DNA from: Planctomycetia bacterium
GTDB lineage: Bacteria > Planctomycetota > Planctomycetia > Pirellulales > PNKZ01
Direction: 5' to 3'
Assembly: GCA_021413845.1 (NCBI GenBank)
Contig: JAIOPP010000084.1
Location: forward strand, 1-64,000
DNA length: 64,000 nt
The notes below the pieces were generated by a model. That model saw only the letters and a list, made by a program, of their open reading frames with translations. It had not been told where the DNA came from and did no database searches. The position numbers and the translations under genes are program-made. The stretch's first letter is position 1, and each line of letters begins with the position of its first letter. Of the stretch, positions 26,223-35,928 are shown in pieces.

Positions 26223-28718
26223 ATGAGAGAGGTTATCGCCGTGAGTCGCTTCGCAAAACCGTTTATCGCCTCGTCGATCTTGGCGATCGTCGCCGGATTC
26301 GCTTCGCCGCTTACGACCATCGCCGCTCCGGCCGCTGCGGCGAACGGATCGGACGCCAAGGCCATCGTGAAGATCGAGGTGTTTCCTCCCGATGTGAATC
26401 TTTCGACGAAGCGCGATAGCCAGCGCTACCTCGTCATGGTCACGCGTGCCGACGGCGTGACGCAGGATGTGACGAACGAAGCGAAAGTGTCGATTGCCGA
26501 CAAGACGTTCGCCCGGGTCGATCAACAGACGCTCTATCCCGTCGCCGACGGCACGACGACGCTCGACGTCACCTACGGCACGCAGAAGCTGCAAGTTCCG
26601 GTCGTGGTGAAAGACGCCGCTGCCGATCGGCCGGTCAGTTTTCATCTCGATGTGATGCCGGTCTTCATGCGTTCGGGCTGCAATACCGGGAGTTGCCATG
26701 GTGCGGCTCGCGGTAAAGACGGCTTCATGCTCTCTCTATTCGGCTATGATCCCAAGGGGGATCACATGCGGATCACGCACGAACTCGGCAATCGCCGGAT
26801 CAACCTCGGCATGCCTGCCGAAAGCCTGTTGTTGGAAAAGAACGACGGCTCGGTTCCGCACACCGGCGGCAAGCGATTCGATCGGACGAGCGCTTACTAT
26901 CAAGTGATTCTCGAATGGCTCAACAACGGCGCCCCGCTCGACGAAGGGGAAGTCGTCAAGGTGGTGCGGGTCGATCTCTATCCGAAGATCGCCGTGCTGG
27001 AAGGCTCCGGCACGACGCAGCAGATGATCGCCCGAGCGGTTTACGCCGACGGCACCGATCGCGATATCACGAACCTCGCCGTGTTCCTTACGAACAACGA
27101 CAACTCGGCTCCGATCAACGAAAACGGCTTAGTCACCGCCGCGAATCGGGGAGAGGCGTTCGTCATGGCTCGCTTCGATACGCACACGGTCGGCAGCCAG
27201 TTACTCGTCTTGCCGAAAGATGTGAAATATACCGAACCGGCTGCCAAGCCGGCGAACTACATCGACGACCTCGTCGGCGCGAAGCTGAAGAAGCTGCGCA
27301 TCATTCCGAGCGAACTCTGCACCGACGAAGTCTTCCTGCGCCGCGTGACCCTCGACATCACGGGCCTGCTCCCGACCGAAGAAGAGTTCGCCGCTTTCTC
27401 GAACGACAAAGATCCCTCGAAGCGCACGAAGCTTGTCGACCGTTTGTTGGAGCGGAAAGAGTTCGCCGAAATTTGGGCGATGAAATGGGCCGAAGTCTTG
27501 AAGGTGCGTACCAATCAAAACGTGGTGAGCACTAAGGCCGCCGTGGCGTATGCCGACTGGCTGACCGCGCAGATTTCCGACAACGTGCCGCTCGATAAGA
27601 TGGTTCGCGATCTGCTCTCGACGAGCGGCAGCGCTTTCAAGAGCCCGGCCGTGAACTACTATCAAGTCGAGCAAGACTTGCTGAAGACCGCTGAAAACAC
27701 GGCTCAGGTGTTCTTCGGAATCCGGACGCAATGCGCCCAGTGCCACAACCATCCGTTCGATCGCTGGACAATGGACGACTACTACAGCTTTGCGGCGTTC
27801 TTCGCGCAAGTCGGTCGCAAGCCGACGGAAGACTATCGCGATATCGTGATCTACAACCGCGCCGGCGGCGAGACGTCGAACCCGGTGACGAAGAAGCAAA
27901 TGACTCCGAAGTTCCTCGGCGGCGTGGTTCCTGAAATCAAGCCGGGCGAAGATCGCCGCGTGGTGCTCGCCAACTGGCTGACCTCGACCGACAACAAGTT
28001 CTTTGCGCCGAACGTCGCCAACCGCATCTGGGACCACTTCTTCGGCCTCGGCATCGTCGACCCGGTCGACGACATTCGCGTGAGCAACCCGGCGACGAAC
28101 CCGGAACTGCTGCAAGCGCTCGGCGATAAGCTCGTCGAATACAAATACGACTTCAAGCGGCTCGTTCGCGATATCTGCCTCTCGAACACCTATCAGCGTT
28201 CGGGCACCGTGAACGAAAGCAATGCCGGAGACGGGAAGAACTTCTCGCATTCGACCGTCCGTCGCGTGCGGGCCGAGAGCTTGCTCGACATCATCACCCA
28301 AGCGACCGAAACGAAAGAGAAGTTCCAACGTTTGCCGCTCGGAGCCCGCGCCGTGCAGATCGCCGATGGAAGCACCTCGAATTACTTCCTCGATACGTTC
28401 GGGCGCTCGAACCGGTTGACCGTCTGTGCCGACGACGTGAAGACCGATCCGTCGCTTTCGCAATCGTTGCACTTGCTGAACGGCCCGACGATCGAATCGA
28501 AGATCTCGAACGGCGGTTCGATCGATCGCTGGTTGAAGGCAGGGAAGACCCCGTCCGAGATCATCGATACGATTTTCATTCGCTGCTTGACGCGCAAGCC
28601 GACCGCCGAAGAGAAAGCCAAGCTCTTGGCGATCATGCCGGAAAAGAATCCGCAAAAGGAATTGACGGACGTCTATTGGGCCGTGCTGAATTCGCGCGAG
28701 TTCGTGTTCAACCACTAG
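26223..28718 (+). CDS. Exported PSCyt2 (DUF1549) / PSD1 (DUF1553) protein
   Basis: This 831-residue protein has a signal peptide (to about residue 40), an Ig-like domain of the BIG2 type (about 48-130), and CNTGSCHG (C153, C158, H159), a CX4CH haem-like site. DUF1549 runs from about 340 and contains CAQCHNHPFDRW near residue 503, a second CXXCH-type site. DUF1553 fills the C-terminus (DNKFFAPNVANRIWDHFFG to LTRKPTAEEK). Haem attachment is a prediction. The gene starts 41 bases after the PPC gene. GTG 26241, with GAGAGG nine bases upstream, is an alternative start that shortens the signal peptide to a more usual size. Confidence 0.92.
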   Translation: MREVIAVSRFAKPFIASSILAIVAGFASPLTTIAAPAAAANGSDAKAIVKIEVFPPDVNLSTKRDSQRYLVMVTRADGVTQDVTNEAKVSIADKTFARVDQQTLYPVADGTTTLDVTYGTQKLQVPVVVKDAAADRPVSFHLDVMPVFMRSGCNTGSCHGAARGKDGFMLSLFGYDPKGDHMRITHELGNRRINLGMPAESLLLEKNDGSVPHTGGKRFDRTSAYYQVILEWLNNGAPLDEGEVVKVVRVDLYPKIAVLEGSGTTQQMIARAVYADGTDRDITNLAVFLTNNDNSAPINENGLVTAANRGEAFVMARFDTHTVGSQLLVLPKDVKYTEPAAKPANYIDDLVGAKLKKLRIIPSELCTDEVFLRRVTLDITGLLPTEEEFAAFSNDKDPSKRTKLVDRLLERKEFAEIWAMKWAEVLKVRTNQNVVSTKAAVAYADWLTAQISDNVPLDKMVRDLLSTSGSAFKSPAVNYYQVEQDLLKTAENTAQVFFGIRTQCAQCHNHPFDRWTMDDYYSFAAFFAQVGRKPTEDYRDIVIYNRAGGETSNPVTKKQMTPKFLGGVVPEIKPGEDRRVVLANWLTSTDNKFFAPNVANRIWDHFFGLGIVDPVDDIRVSNPATNPELLQALGDKLVEYKYDFKRLVRDICLSNTYQRSGTVNESNAGDGKNFSHSTVRRVRAESLLDIITQATETKEKFQRLPLGARAVQIADGSTSNYFLDTFGRSNRLTVCADDVKTDPSLSQSLHLLNGPTIESKISNGGSIDRWLKAGKTPSEIIDTIFIRCLTRKPTAEEKAKLLAIMPEKNPQKELTDVYWAVLNSREFVFNH

Positions 28719-28734
28719 TTCCCGTCCCGTTCGC

Positions 28735-28782
28735 GACTTGCCGGCGCAGCGATCGAAGTCTTGATCGTTGCGCCGGCAAGTC
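28735..28782 (+). other. 20-bp intercistronic hairpin
   Basis: GACTTGCCGGCGCA (28735-28748) and its exact complement (28769-28782), extended by GCGATC/GATCGT with one G-T pair, make a 20-bp stem with an eight-base loop. It begins 16 bases after the PSCyt2/PSD1 stop and lies 53 bases before the next start. No T run follows. It is likely a processing or stability element that sets relative expression of the two genes. Confidence 0.6.
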
Positions 28783-28834
28783 GGCCGTTCCTTCCTACTT
28801 CGCAAGTTCGTCGACTCTCGTTCGAGTAATTTTT

Positions 28835-31126
28835 ATGCGTATCGCTTTGCGCTCGGTGTCGTTCGTTCCCGCGGTCGGTTTTCGCGCCGGGATGCTGCTC
28901 GCCGTCGTAGCCTGCACCGGTGTCGCGCTCGCGGCCGATCAGAAGCCTGCCGACCCGAAGGCTCCCGACGCCAAGGGGCCGAAGATCACTTACGACGAAC
29001 ACGTTCAGCAGATCTTTCGCGAGCATTGCTACACCTGCCACAACCAAAACGAGTCGAAGAGCGATTTAGCCCTTGATAGCTACACGCGCACGATGGCAGG
29101 TGGTGCGGGTGGCGAGTGCGTCATTCCCGGCGATCTCGAAAGCTCGCGGCTCTATGCGTTGGTCGCCCACATCGAATCGCCGAAGATGCCCCCGGCGCAA
29201 GACAAGATCGCCGAGGCGAAGCTCACGCTCATCAAGCAATGGATTCTCGGCGGTGCGCTGGAGAATGCCGGCTCGAAAGCCAAGATCAAACCGAAGGTCG
29301 AGTTGAAGGCCGCCACGACGGCCGGTAACAAGCCGAACGGTCCGGCGGCGATGCCCGAGAAATTCCGTCGTCAGCCGTTCGTCGTTGCGACGCGCCCCGG
29401 CTCGTCGACCGGGATCGCAGCGAGCCCTTGGGCGCCGCTGATCGCCGTGGCCGGTCAGAAGCAAATCATGTTGCACAACAGCGACACCGGCGCGCTGCTG
29501 ACGATCTTGGCGTATCCCGAAGGAATTCCGCACATCTTGAAGTTCAGCCGCGACGGCTCCGTGTTGCTCGCCGGCGGCGGGCGGGGCGGATCGTCGGGCA
29601 AGGTCGTATTGTTCAAAGTGAAGACCGGCGAGCGGATCACCGAAGTCGGCGATGAGCTCGACGTCGTACTGGCCGCCGACGTCAGCAGCGATCTGTCGCT
29701 CGTCGCACTCGGCGGGCCGAAGAAAATGGTGCGGGTCTTCTCCGTTGCCGACGGCACGTTGCAATATGAGATGAAGAAGCACACCGATTGGATCTATGCC
29801 GTCGAGTTCAGCCCCGACGGCGTCTTGCTCGCCTCGTCGGACCGGAGCGCGGGCCTGATGATTTGGGAATCCGACGGCGGTCGTGAATACCAGAACCTCA
29901 CCGGACACACGGCGGGCATCACCGATCCGAGTTGGCGGGCCGACTCGAACATCTTGGCAAGCGTGAGCGAAGACGGCTCGCTTCGCCTGTGGGAAATGGA
30001 AAACGGCAAGCAAGTGAAGACCTGGGTTGCCAACAACGGGGGCTCGCTCGCAGTCGAGTTTGCGCCGAACGGCCAAATCGTCACGGCGGGGCGCGACAAG
30101 ACGTGCAAAGTTTGGGACCTCGACGGCAAGCTTCTCGCCACGAGCGAAGCGATGCCCGAGATGGTGATGGACGCGGTACTGTCGTACGACGGCAAGCGGA
30201 TCATCGCCGGCGATTGGGCGGGCAACGGCCGATTTTTCGATGCAGTGACCGGCAAGCCGGCGGGCAATCTGTTGCTCAACCCGCTGCCGCTCGAGCAACG
30301 GGTGTCGTACACGGCGCAACTCGCTTCGGAAGCGGAGAAGCTGGCCGTTGCGGCGAAGACCTCGGCGGAGAATGCCGGCAAGAATGCCGAAGCCGCCGCT
30401 GCCGGGGTCGCCAAGGCAAACGCTTCGGCGAACGAAGCGGTTGCGGAAGTGAAGCGGCTCGAAGCGTTGCGGCCGGAGCTCGATCGGCAAACTCCGGTCA
30501 AGCAAGCCGCGGTGAATACGGCTCAACAAAAGGTAACCGCGCTGCGTCGGCAACAGGCGGACGTGAAGGGGGCGGAAGCCAAGGCCGTCGCTCAGGCCAA
30601 GCAAAAGGCCGACGCTTCGACCGCGGCCGCAGACGCCGTGAAGAAGATCGAAGCGGAAGTCGCCAAGCTCACGGCTGAGAAGAAGGAAAAGGAAATTCCG
30701 CCGGCAGCGAAGCGGCTGGATGCCGCTAAAGCCGATGCCGCGGCCAAGACCGCACAAACGACCGAAGCGGCGAAGGCCCTCACCGACGCGCAAGCGAAGG
30801 CCAAAAAGCATGGCGAAGATCTCGCCGTCGCCGAGAAGGCGATCGTGGATCTCAACGCCGATTTCGAGGCGCATCGCAAAGCGATCGGCACGGCAGCCAC
30901 GACGCTGAACGCTTTGAAGCCGCAGATCAAGCCGCGGCAAGATGCGATCGCTCCGGCGATCAAGGCGAAAGAAGCCGCCGACAAATACTATGCCGAGCAA
31001 CAAGCCCTCGCGAAGACGGCAGACGACGCCGCTAAGGCCGCGAAGCAGATCGCCGAGCAAGCAGTGGCCGATAAAGCCGAGTACGATAAGGCAGCCAATC
31101 CGCAGCAAGCCAACGCCGCGAAATAG
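28835..31126 (+). CDS. Exported PSCyt1 cytochrome c-like / WD40 / coiled-coil protein
   Basis: ATG 28835 gives a 763-residue protein with a signal peptide (to about residue 34, ending ALAADQ). The PSCyt1-type domain has EHCYTCHNQNESKSDLALD, a CXXCH haem site (C65, C68, H69), and SPKMPP, whose Met is a possible sixth ligand. A WD40 propeller of about six or seven blades spans roughly residues 170-490 (for example HTDWIYAVEFSPDGVLLASS). The last 270 residues are a long Ala/Lys/Glu-rich coiled coil (AEKLAVAAKTSAENAGKNAE onward). The combination suggests a redox-active scaffold in the periplasm or at the surface. It is the last gene of the block and precedes a strong terminator. Confidence 0.9.
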   Translation: MRIALRSVSFVPAVGFRAGMLLAVVACTGVALAADQKPADPKAPDAKGPKITYDEHVQQIFREHCYTCHNQNESKSDLALDSYTRTMAGGAGGECVIPGDLESSRLYALVAHIESPKMPPAQDKIAEAKLTLIKQWILGGALENAGSKAKIKPKVELKAATTAGNKPNGPAAMPEKFRRQPFVVATRPGSSTGIAASPWAPLIAVAGQKQIMLHNSDTGALLTILAYPEGIPHILKFSRDGSVLLAGGGRGGSSGKVVLFKVKTGERITEVGDELDVVLAADVSSDLSLVALGGPKKMVRVFSVADGTLQYEMKKHTDWIYAVEFSPDGVLLASSDRSAGLMIWESDGGREYQNLTGHTAGITDPSWRADSNILASVSEDGSLRLWEMENGKQVKTWVANNGGSLAVEFAPNGQIVTAGRDKTCKVWDLDGKLLATSEAMPEMVMDAVLSYDGKRIIAGDWAGNGRFFDAVTGKPAGNLLLNPLPLEQRVSYTAQLASEAEKLAVAAKTSAENAGKNAEAAAAGVAKANASANEAVAEVKRLEALRPELDRQTPVKQAAVNTAQQKVTALRRQQADVKGAEAKAVAQAKQKADASTAAADAVKKIEAEVAKLTAEKKEKEIPPAAKRLDAAKADAAAKTAQTTEAAKALTDAQAKAKKHGEDLAVAEKAIVDLNADFEAHRKAIGTAATTLNALKPQIKPRQDAIAPAIKAKEAADKYYAEQQALAKTADDAAKAAKQIAEQAVADKAEYDKAANPQQANAAK

Positions 31127-31189
31127 CCCGGACGCCGGCGTTGCCGGATGTGGCGTGGCTGTGCTGCCGGCTCAGCTTTTTAACTCTTC

Positions 31190-31229
31190 AAGGCCCTCGA
31201 TCCTATCGGATCGAGGGCCTTTTCTTTTC
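31190..31229 (+). terminator. Intrinsic terminator closing the PSCyt gene block
   Basis: A 14-bp stem (31190-31203 AAGGCCCTCGATCC with 31208-31221) and a four-base loop are followed by TTTTCTTTT. It lies 63 bases after the stop of the WD40 gene and ends the block cleanly. Confidence 0.93.
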
Positions 31230-31279
31230 GCATAGCCCGCACACTGCGCATCTGAACGCCAGAATCGTCTTTTTGGATG

Positions 31280-31341
31280 ACTTTGCCGGTTGTGGTGAGT
31301 TGGAAAACTTTGCCGATTGTATCGATTGCCCCAAGTTTTCC
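31280..31341. repeat. Direct and inverted repeats upstream of the TolC-like gene
   Basis: ACTTTGCCGRTTGT occurs at 31280-31293 and 31307-31320, one mismatch, 27 bases apart. The second copy overlaps an inverted repeat, GGAAAACTT (31302-31310) and AAGTTTTCC (31333-31341). They lie about 170-230 bases before the lipoprotein start in a gap that has no gene. They may be operator half-sites; no match to a known motif was made. Confidence 0.45.
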
Positions 31342-31509
31342 GGCCGGCGTTCCGATAACAAGGCTAACGCATTCTCCGCCGGGGGGCGCAGGGTCGACGC
31401 AGCGCGTCGGTCCTGGAGATGCGGAACAGGACGATTCGTGCCGTCGCTCGGTTTCGGCGTGCTCGATCGTCTCCTAAAGTTCCTCGTTTCACATAGGACG
31501 CGACCTCCC

Positions 31510-33900
31510 ATGAAACGGCAAGCTCGCCAGGTGTTGGTATCCGTGACGTTGCTCTCGATGCTCGTCACCGGCTGTTCACCGACCCGACCGTTTTACTTCT
31601 TCGACGACGGCAACCTTTCACACTATAAGGGTGCCGCGACCGAGATCGAGTATCCCGATGTGCAAACGACGATGTTGGAGGACGTGGCGCAGGCGCTACC
31701 GCCGCTGACCGTCGCCAACAACGACCCGCGTGAGATCTGGGATCTCACGTTGGAAGAAGCCATGCAGAACTCGATGGCGAACAGCAAAGTGCTGCGAACG
31801 TTAGGCGGCACGCCCGTCACGTCGAGCAACATTCAAGTCGCCTCGCTCAACAACGCTCGATTGCTGCTCGGGGCAGATAACGCCTCGACGGTTTATAACC
31901 CGGCCTTGCGTGAAAGCGATCCGCGCTTCGGCACCGAAGCCGCTTTGAGCGCGTTCGACGCGCAATTGTCGAGTAGCTTGTTCTGGAACCACAACGATCG
32001 CCCGATCAACTTGCGGCAAGACTTGCAAGTGTTCTCGCGCAGCGTGTTCATGCAAGATACGGCCGCCTTCACGGGCCAGATCTCGAAGATCGCCGCCGAC
32101 GGCAGCACGTTCTACGCTCGCCAAGGTACGAACTACGAATGGAATAACAACCCGTCCAACCAGTTTCCGAGCATCTACACGGCGACGTTGGAAGCGGAGT
32201 TCAAGCATCCGTTGTTGCAAGGTGCCGGCGTCGATTTCAATCGTATCGCGGGACCGAACTCGACCTCGGGCGTGTATACCGGCGTGGTCATCGCTCGTAT
32301 CAATACGGATATCGCTCTCGCCGACTTCGAAGCGGGCATTCGCAACCTCGTGAACGACGTCGAAAACGCGTACTGGAACTTGTACTTCGCTTATCGTCGG
32401 CTCGATGCCAACGTGGTCGGCCGCGACAGCTCGTTGCAAACGTGGCGCAAAGTACACGCGATGGCGCAAGCCGGTTCGGCCGACGCTGCACAAGAAGCCC
32501 AAGCTCGCGAACAATACTTCCTCTTCCGCGGCAACGTGGAAGCGGCCCTCAGCGATATGTACTCGGCCGAGAGCGCCCTCCGCTACCTCATGGGCTTGTC
32601 CGCCAGCGACGGCCGACTGATCCGTCCGGCCGACGAACCGACGACGGCGAAGGTCGACTTCGAGTGGGCCGGCGTGCATCAAGAAGCGTTGGGTCGCTCG
32701 GCCGAATTGCGTCGCCAACGTTGGGTCATCAAGCGACGTGAGATGGAGCTCATCGCTTCGAAGAACTTCTTGCTCCCGCGTCTCGATGCCGATGCCATCT
32801 ATCGCTTCCGCGGCCTCGGCGACGACTTGATCTCCGCTAACGGCGGCGGCAAGGGACCGTTCAACAACGCTTGGCAGAGCCTCCTCGGCGGCAACTACCA
32901 AGAGTGGCAGATGGGTTTCAACTTCAACATGCCGCTCGGGTTCCGTCAGGCTCTCGCCGGTGTTCGCAACGCTCAACTGCAACTCGCTCGCGAACGGGCC
33001 GTGCTCGACGACATGGAGCTCGAAGTGTCGCACTTGCTCGCCGAAGCGATTCGCTTCCAAGACCGGACCTATATGTTGAGCCAAACCAACTTCAATCGTC
33101 GTGCCGCTGCAATCCGCCAAGTGCAGGCCGTGCAGCAGAACTACGAAGTCGGTCGGATCACGCTCGACCAGTTGCTCGACGCTCAACGTCGCTTGGCCGA
33201 TGCCGAGTCGAGCTACTTCCAATCGCTCTCGGATTACAACCGTGCGATCGCCGCGGTGCATTACCGCAAGGGTTCGCTCTTGGAATACAACGCCGTACAC
33301 TTGGCGGAAGGCCCCTGGGCCAGCAAAGCCTACTTCGACGCCGAAGAGCGTGCTCGGGCTCGGGATGCCGGTTTGTTCATGAACTACGGCTTCACTCGCC
33401 CGGGCGTCTTCAGCCAAGGCCCGATCGCTCAAGAGCAAGACGGCGGCAACTTCATCAACGGTGAAACCGTGGAAGGGGTCGAAGAAGGGACGATCATCAA
33501 CGATGGGTCCGCAGGGCCGCAAGTGCCGACGATCGCTCCGGCTCAAGAAGGGGGCAGCCTGCCGATGGTCGTCCCGCCGAGCACGATCCCACCGAGCCTG
33601 ACGCCGCCGGCGATCCCGAGCCCTGCCCCGGCCGGTAAAGCTCCGGGACCGAAAGCCCTGCCGATGGGCCGCTCGGAAGGTCGCTCCGCGTCGTACGACA
33701 TGAACGAGTACGGCACGCCGAAGTTGCGAGATTCCGGTCGCACTTTCAGCACGGCCGGCGGCGAGCTACAACAAGAGCCGTCCGTCAGCGATCATCCGAC
33801 CGAGCTTTTAGAAAGCCGCACGCGTAATGAAAGTCGGAAAAGTCGTACGGCTGCTGGAATTGATCGGTCATTTACAAGCGGGCCGCGGCTCGAACGCTGA
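31510..33900 (+). CDS. TolC-family outer membrane lipoprotein
   Basis: ATG 31510 starts a lipoprotein signal (MLVTGCSP, lipidated Cys at residue 22). The 796-residue chain has the two repeated helical parts of TolC-type exporters: WDLTLEEAMQNS near the start, LADFEAGIRNLVNDVENAYWNLYFAYRRLD, then the second half with VRNAQLQLARERAVLDDMEL and YEVGRITLDQLLDAQRRLADAES. After the TolC part (about residue 610) there is a tail of some 180 residues rich in Pro, Gly and Glu, unusual for the family. No RND or ABC partner is adjacent. The final 74 bases overlap the start of the regulator gene in another frame. Confidence 0.9.
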   Translation: MKRQARQVLVSVTLLSMLVTGCSPTRPFYFFDDGNLSHYKGAATEIEYPDVQTTMLEDVAQALPPLTVANNDPREIWDLTLEEAMQNSMANSKVLRTLGGTPVTSSNIQVASLNNARLLLGADNASTVYNPALRESDPRFGTEAALSAFDAQLSSSLFWNHNDRPINLRQDLQVFSRSVFMQDTAAFTGQISKIAADGSTFYARQGTNYEWNNNPSNQFPSIYTATLEAEFKHPLLQGAGVDFNRIAGPNSTSGVYTGVVIARINTDIALADFEAGIRNLVNDVENAYWNLYFAYRRLDANVVGRDSSLQTWRKVHAMAQAGSADAAQEAQAREQYFLFRGNVEAALSDMYSAESALRYLMGLSASDGRLIRPADEPTTAKVDFEWAGVHQEALGRSAELRRQRWVIKRREMELIASKNFLLPRLDADAIYRFRGLGDDLISANGGGKGPFNNAWQSLLGGNYQEWQMGFNFNMPLGFRQALAGVRNAQLQLARERAVLDDMELEVSHLLAEAIRFQDRTYMLSQTNFNRRAAAIRQVQAVQQNYEVGRITLDQLLDAQRRLADAESSYFQSLSDYNRAIAAVHYRKGSLLEYNAVHLAEGPWASKAYFDAEERARARDAGLFMNYGFTRPGVFSQGPIAQEQDGGNFINGETVEGVEEGTIINDGSAGPQVPTIAPAQEGGSLPMVVPPSTIPPSLTPPAIPSPAPAGKAPGPKALPMGRSEGRSASYDMNEYGTPKLRDSGRTFSTAGGELQQEPSVSDHPTELLESRTRNESRKSRTAAGIDRSFTSGPRLER

Positions 33901-34798
33901 GTCGCTGGCCCGAGAGCTCGGCGTAGCGTCGCGAACGATCTTTCGCGATCTGGATACGCTGAAGAAAGCCGGCGTGCCGCTGGTTTACGAAGAGTCGGAA
34001 CAGCGCTACCGCATTCCGACGAACTACTACCTTCCTCCGACGAACTTCACGCCGCAGGAAGCACTCGCCCTGCTCGTGCTCTGTTATCAGCTCGGCGATC
34101 GCTCGGGGCTGCCGTTTCAAACTTCGGCCCGTCAGGCGGCGCTCAAACTCGAAAGCAATCTGCCGTCGAAGTTGCGAGCGTATGTGCATGACCTGGCGGA
34201 AGCGGTGCGCATTCGCTTGCCGCAGTCGGGGCGAACCGAAGGGCACGAGTCGACGTATCTCGAATTGCTCGACGCCGTCGGCTCGCATCGGGCCGTGCGG
34301 ATCTCGTACGGCAGCTTAAGCGAGCAAAGCGAGATCACGACGAAGCTGCTGCCATATCAATTGCTGTTCAGTCGGCGAAGTTGGTACGTCGTAGGGCGCT
34401 CGAGCCTGCATCGCGAAGTGAGGATGTTCAATCTCACGCGCATCAAGAAGCTGGAAAGCTTGGAAGACAAGTTTCGCGTTCCGGCCCGCTTTAATATGGA
34501 GCGGTTCCTGCGCAACGCGTGGCATCTGATTCCGGAGCCGGGCCCTGATCGGCAAGTGTTGATTCGCTTCGAGCCGATGGTCGCGCACAACGTCGCCGAA
34601 GTCCTCTGGCACAAGACGCAGACGATCGAGTGGCGCGACGACGGCCGGATCGACTTTCGCGCACTGGTATCGGGCCTGCACGAAATCGCCTGGTGGGTGC
34701 TCGGCTACGGCGATCAAGCCGAAGTGATCGAGCCGCCGGAACTGCGCGAGATCGTGCGAGACCGAGCCCGTAAGATGTGCGCGAAGTACGACGCATAG
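33827..34798 (+). CDS. HTH and WYL-domain transcriptional regulator
   Basis: The 323-residue protein begins with a DeoR/HTH_11-type winged helix (VVRLLELIGHLQAGRGSNAE, then ELGVASRTIFRDLDTLKKAG) and continues with a WYL domain from about residue 150 (AVRISYGSLSEQSEITTKLLPYQL... WYVVGRSSLHREVRMFNLTRI). WYL domains bind nucleic acid or nucleotides and control the HTH. The start at ATG 33827 is needed because the first helix begins directly after it. This places its first 74 bases inside the TolC-like gene, in another frame, so translation may be coupled. Targets are unknown; the TolC-like gene is the obvious candidate. Confidence 0.88.
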   Translation: MKVGKVVRLLELIGHLQAGRGSNAESLARELGVASRTIFRDLDTLKKAGVPLVYEESEQRYRIPTNYYLPPTNFTPQEALALLVLCYQLGDRSGLPFQTSARQAALKLESNLPSKLRAYVHDLAEAVRIRLPQSGRTEGHESTYLELLDAVGSHRAVRISYGSLSEQSEITTKLLPYQLLFSRRSWYVVGRSSLHREVRMFNLTRIKKLESLEDKFRVPARFNMERFLRNAWHLIPEPGPDRQVLIRFEPMVAHNVAEVLWHKTQTIEWRDDGRIDFRALVSGLHEIAWWVLGYGDQAEVIEPPELREIVRDRARKMCAKYDA

Positions 34799-34811
34799 GA
34801 GTCGCCAAACT

Positions 34812-34921
34812 CTTCTCCCGGCGGGAGAAGGTGGCGGCGTACAAAACCTCAGATAAGCAAACCGAAGCGTATACCGCTTCGCCCCTCATCGGCCTTCGGC
34901 CACTTCTCCCGGTGGGAGAAG
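34812..34921. repeat. Two REP-like palindromes between convergent genes
   Basis: CTTCTCCC-GGY-GGGAGAAG occurs twice, at 34812-34830 and 34903-34921: perfect 8-bp arms with a three-base loop. They lie between the WYL gene and sucD, which converge. They look like dispersed short palindromes and may limit read-through. Whether they recur elsewhere in the genome cannot be judged from this window. Confidence 0.6.
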
Positions 34922-34951
34922 GGTTGAATACGGAACACGATGCGATAACAA

Positions 34952-35836
<885 letters not shown>

Positions 35837-35928
35837 AGGATCGGCCGAGAAGGAACGGTTGGAATGGTGTCGTAAATCTTCAAACGATTGCGCGTGCGAG
35901 AGAAGCTGTATCGCACAAAGGAAACGGA

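Noticed and set aside
29066-31108. Open frame of 680 codons opposite the PSCyt1-WD40 gene
   Set aside because: Antisense to a gene with clear CXXCH and WD40 repeats; composition is Arg/Leu/Gly-rich with no domain.
34812-34921. CRISPR array
   Set aside because: Only two palindromic units at one spacing, with unequal flanks and no cas genes; a REP-like repeat fits better.
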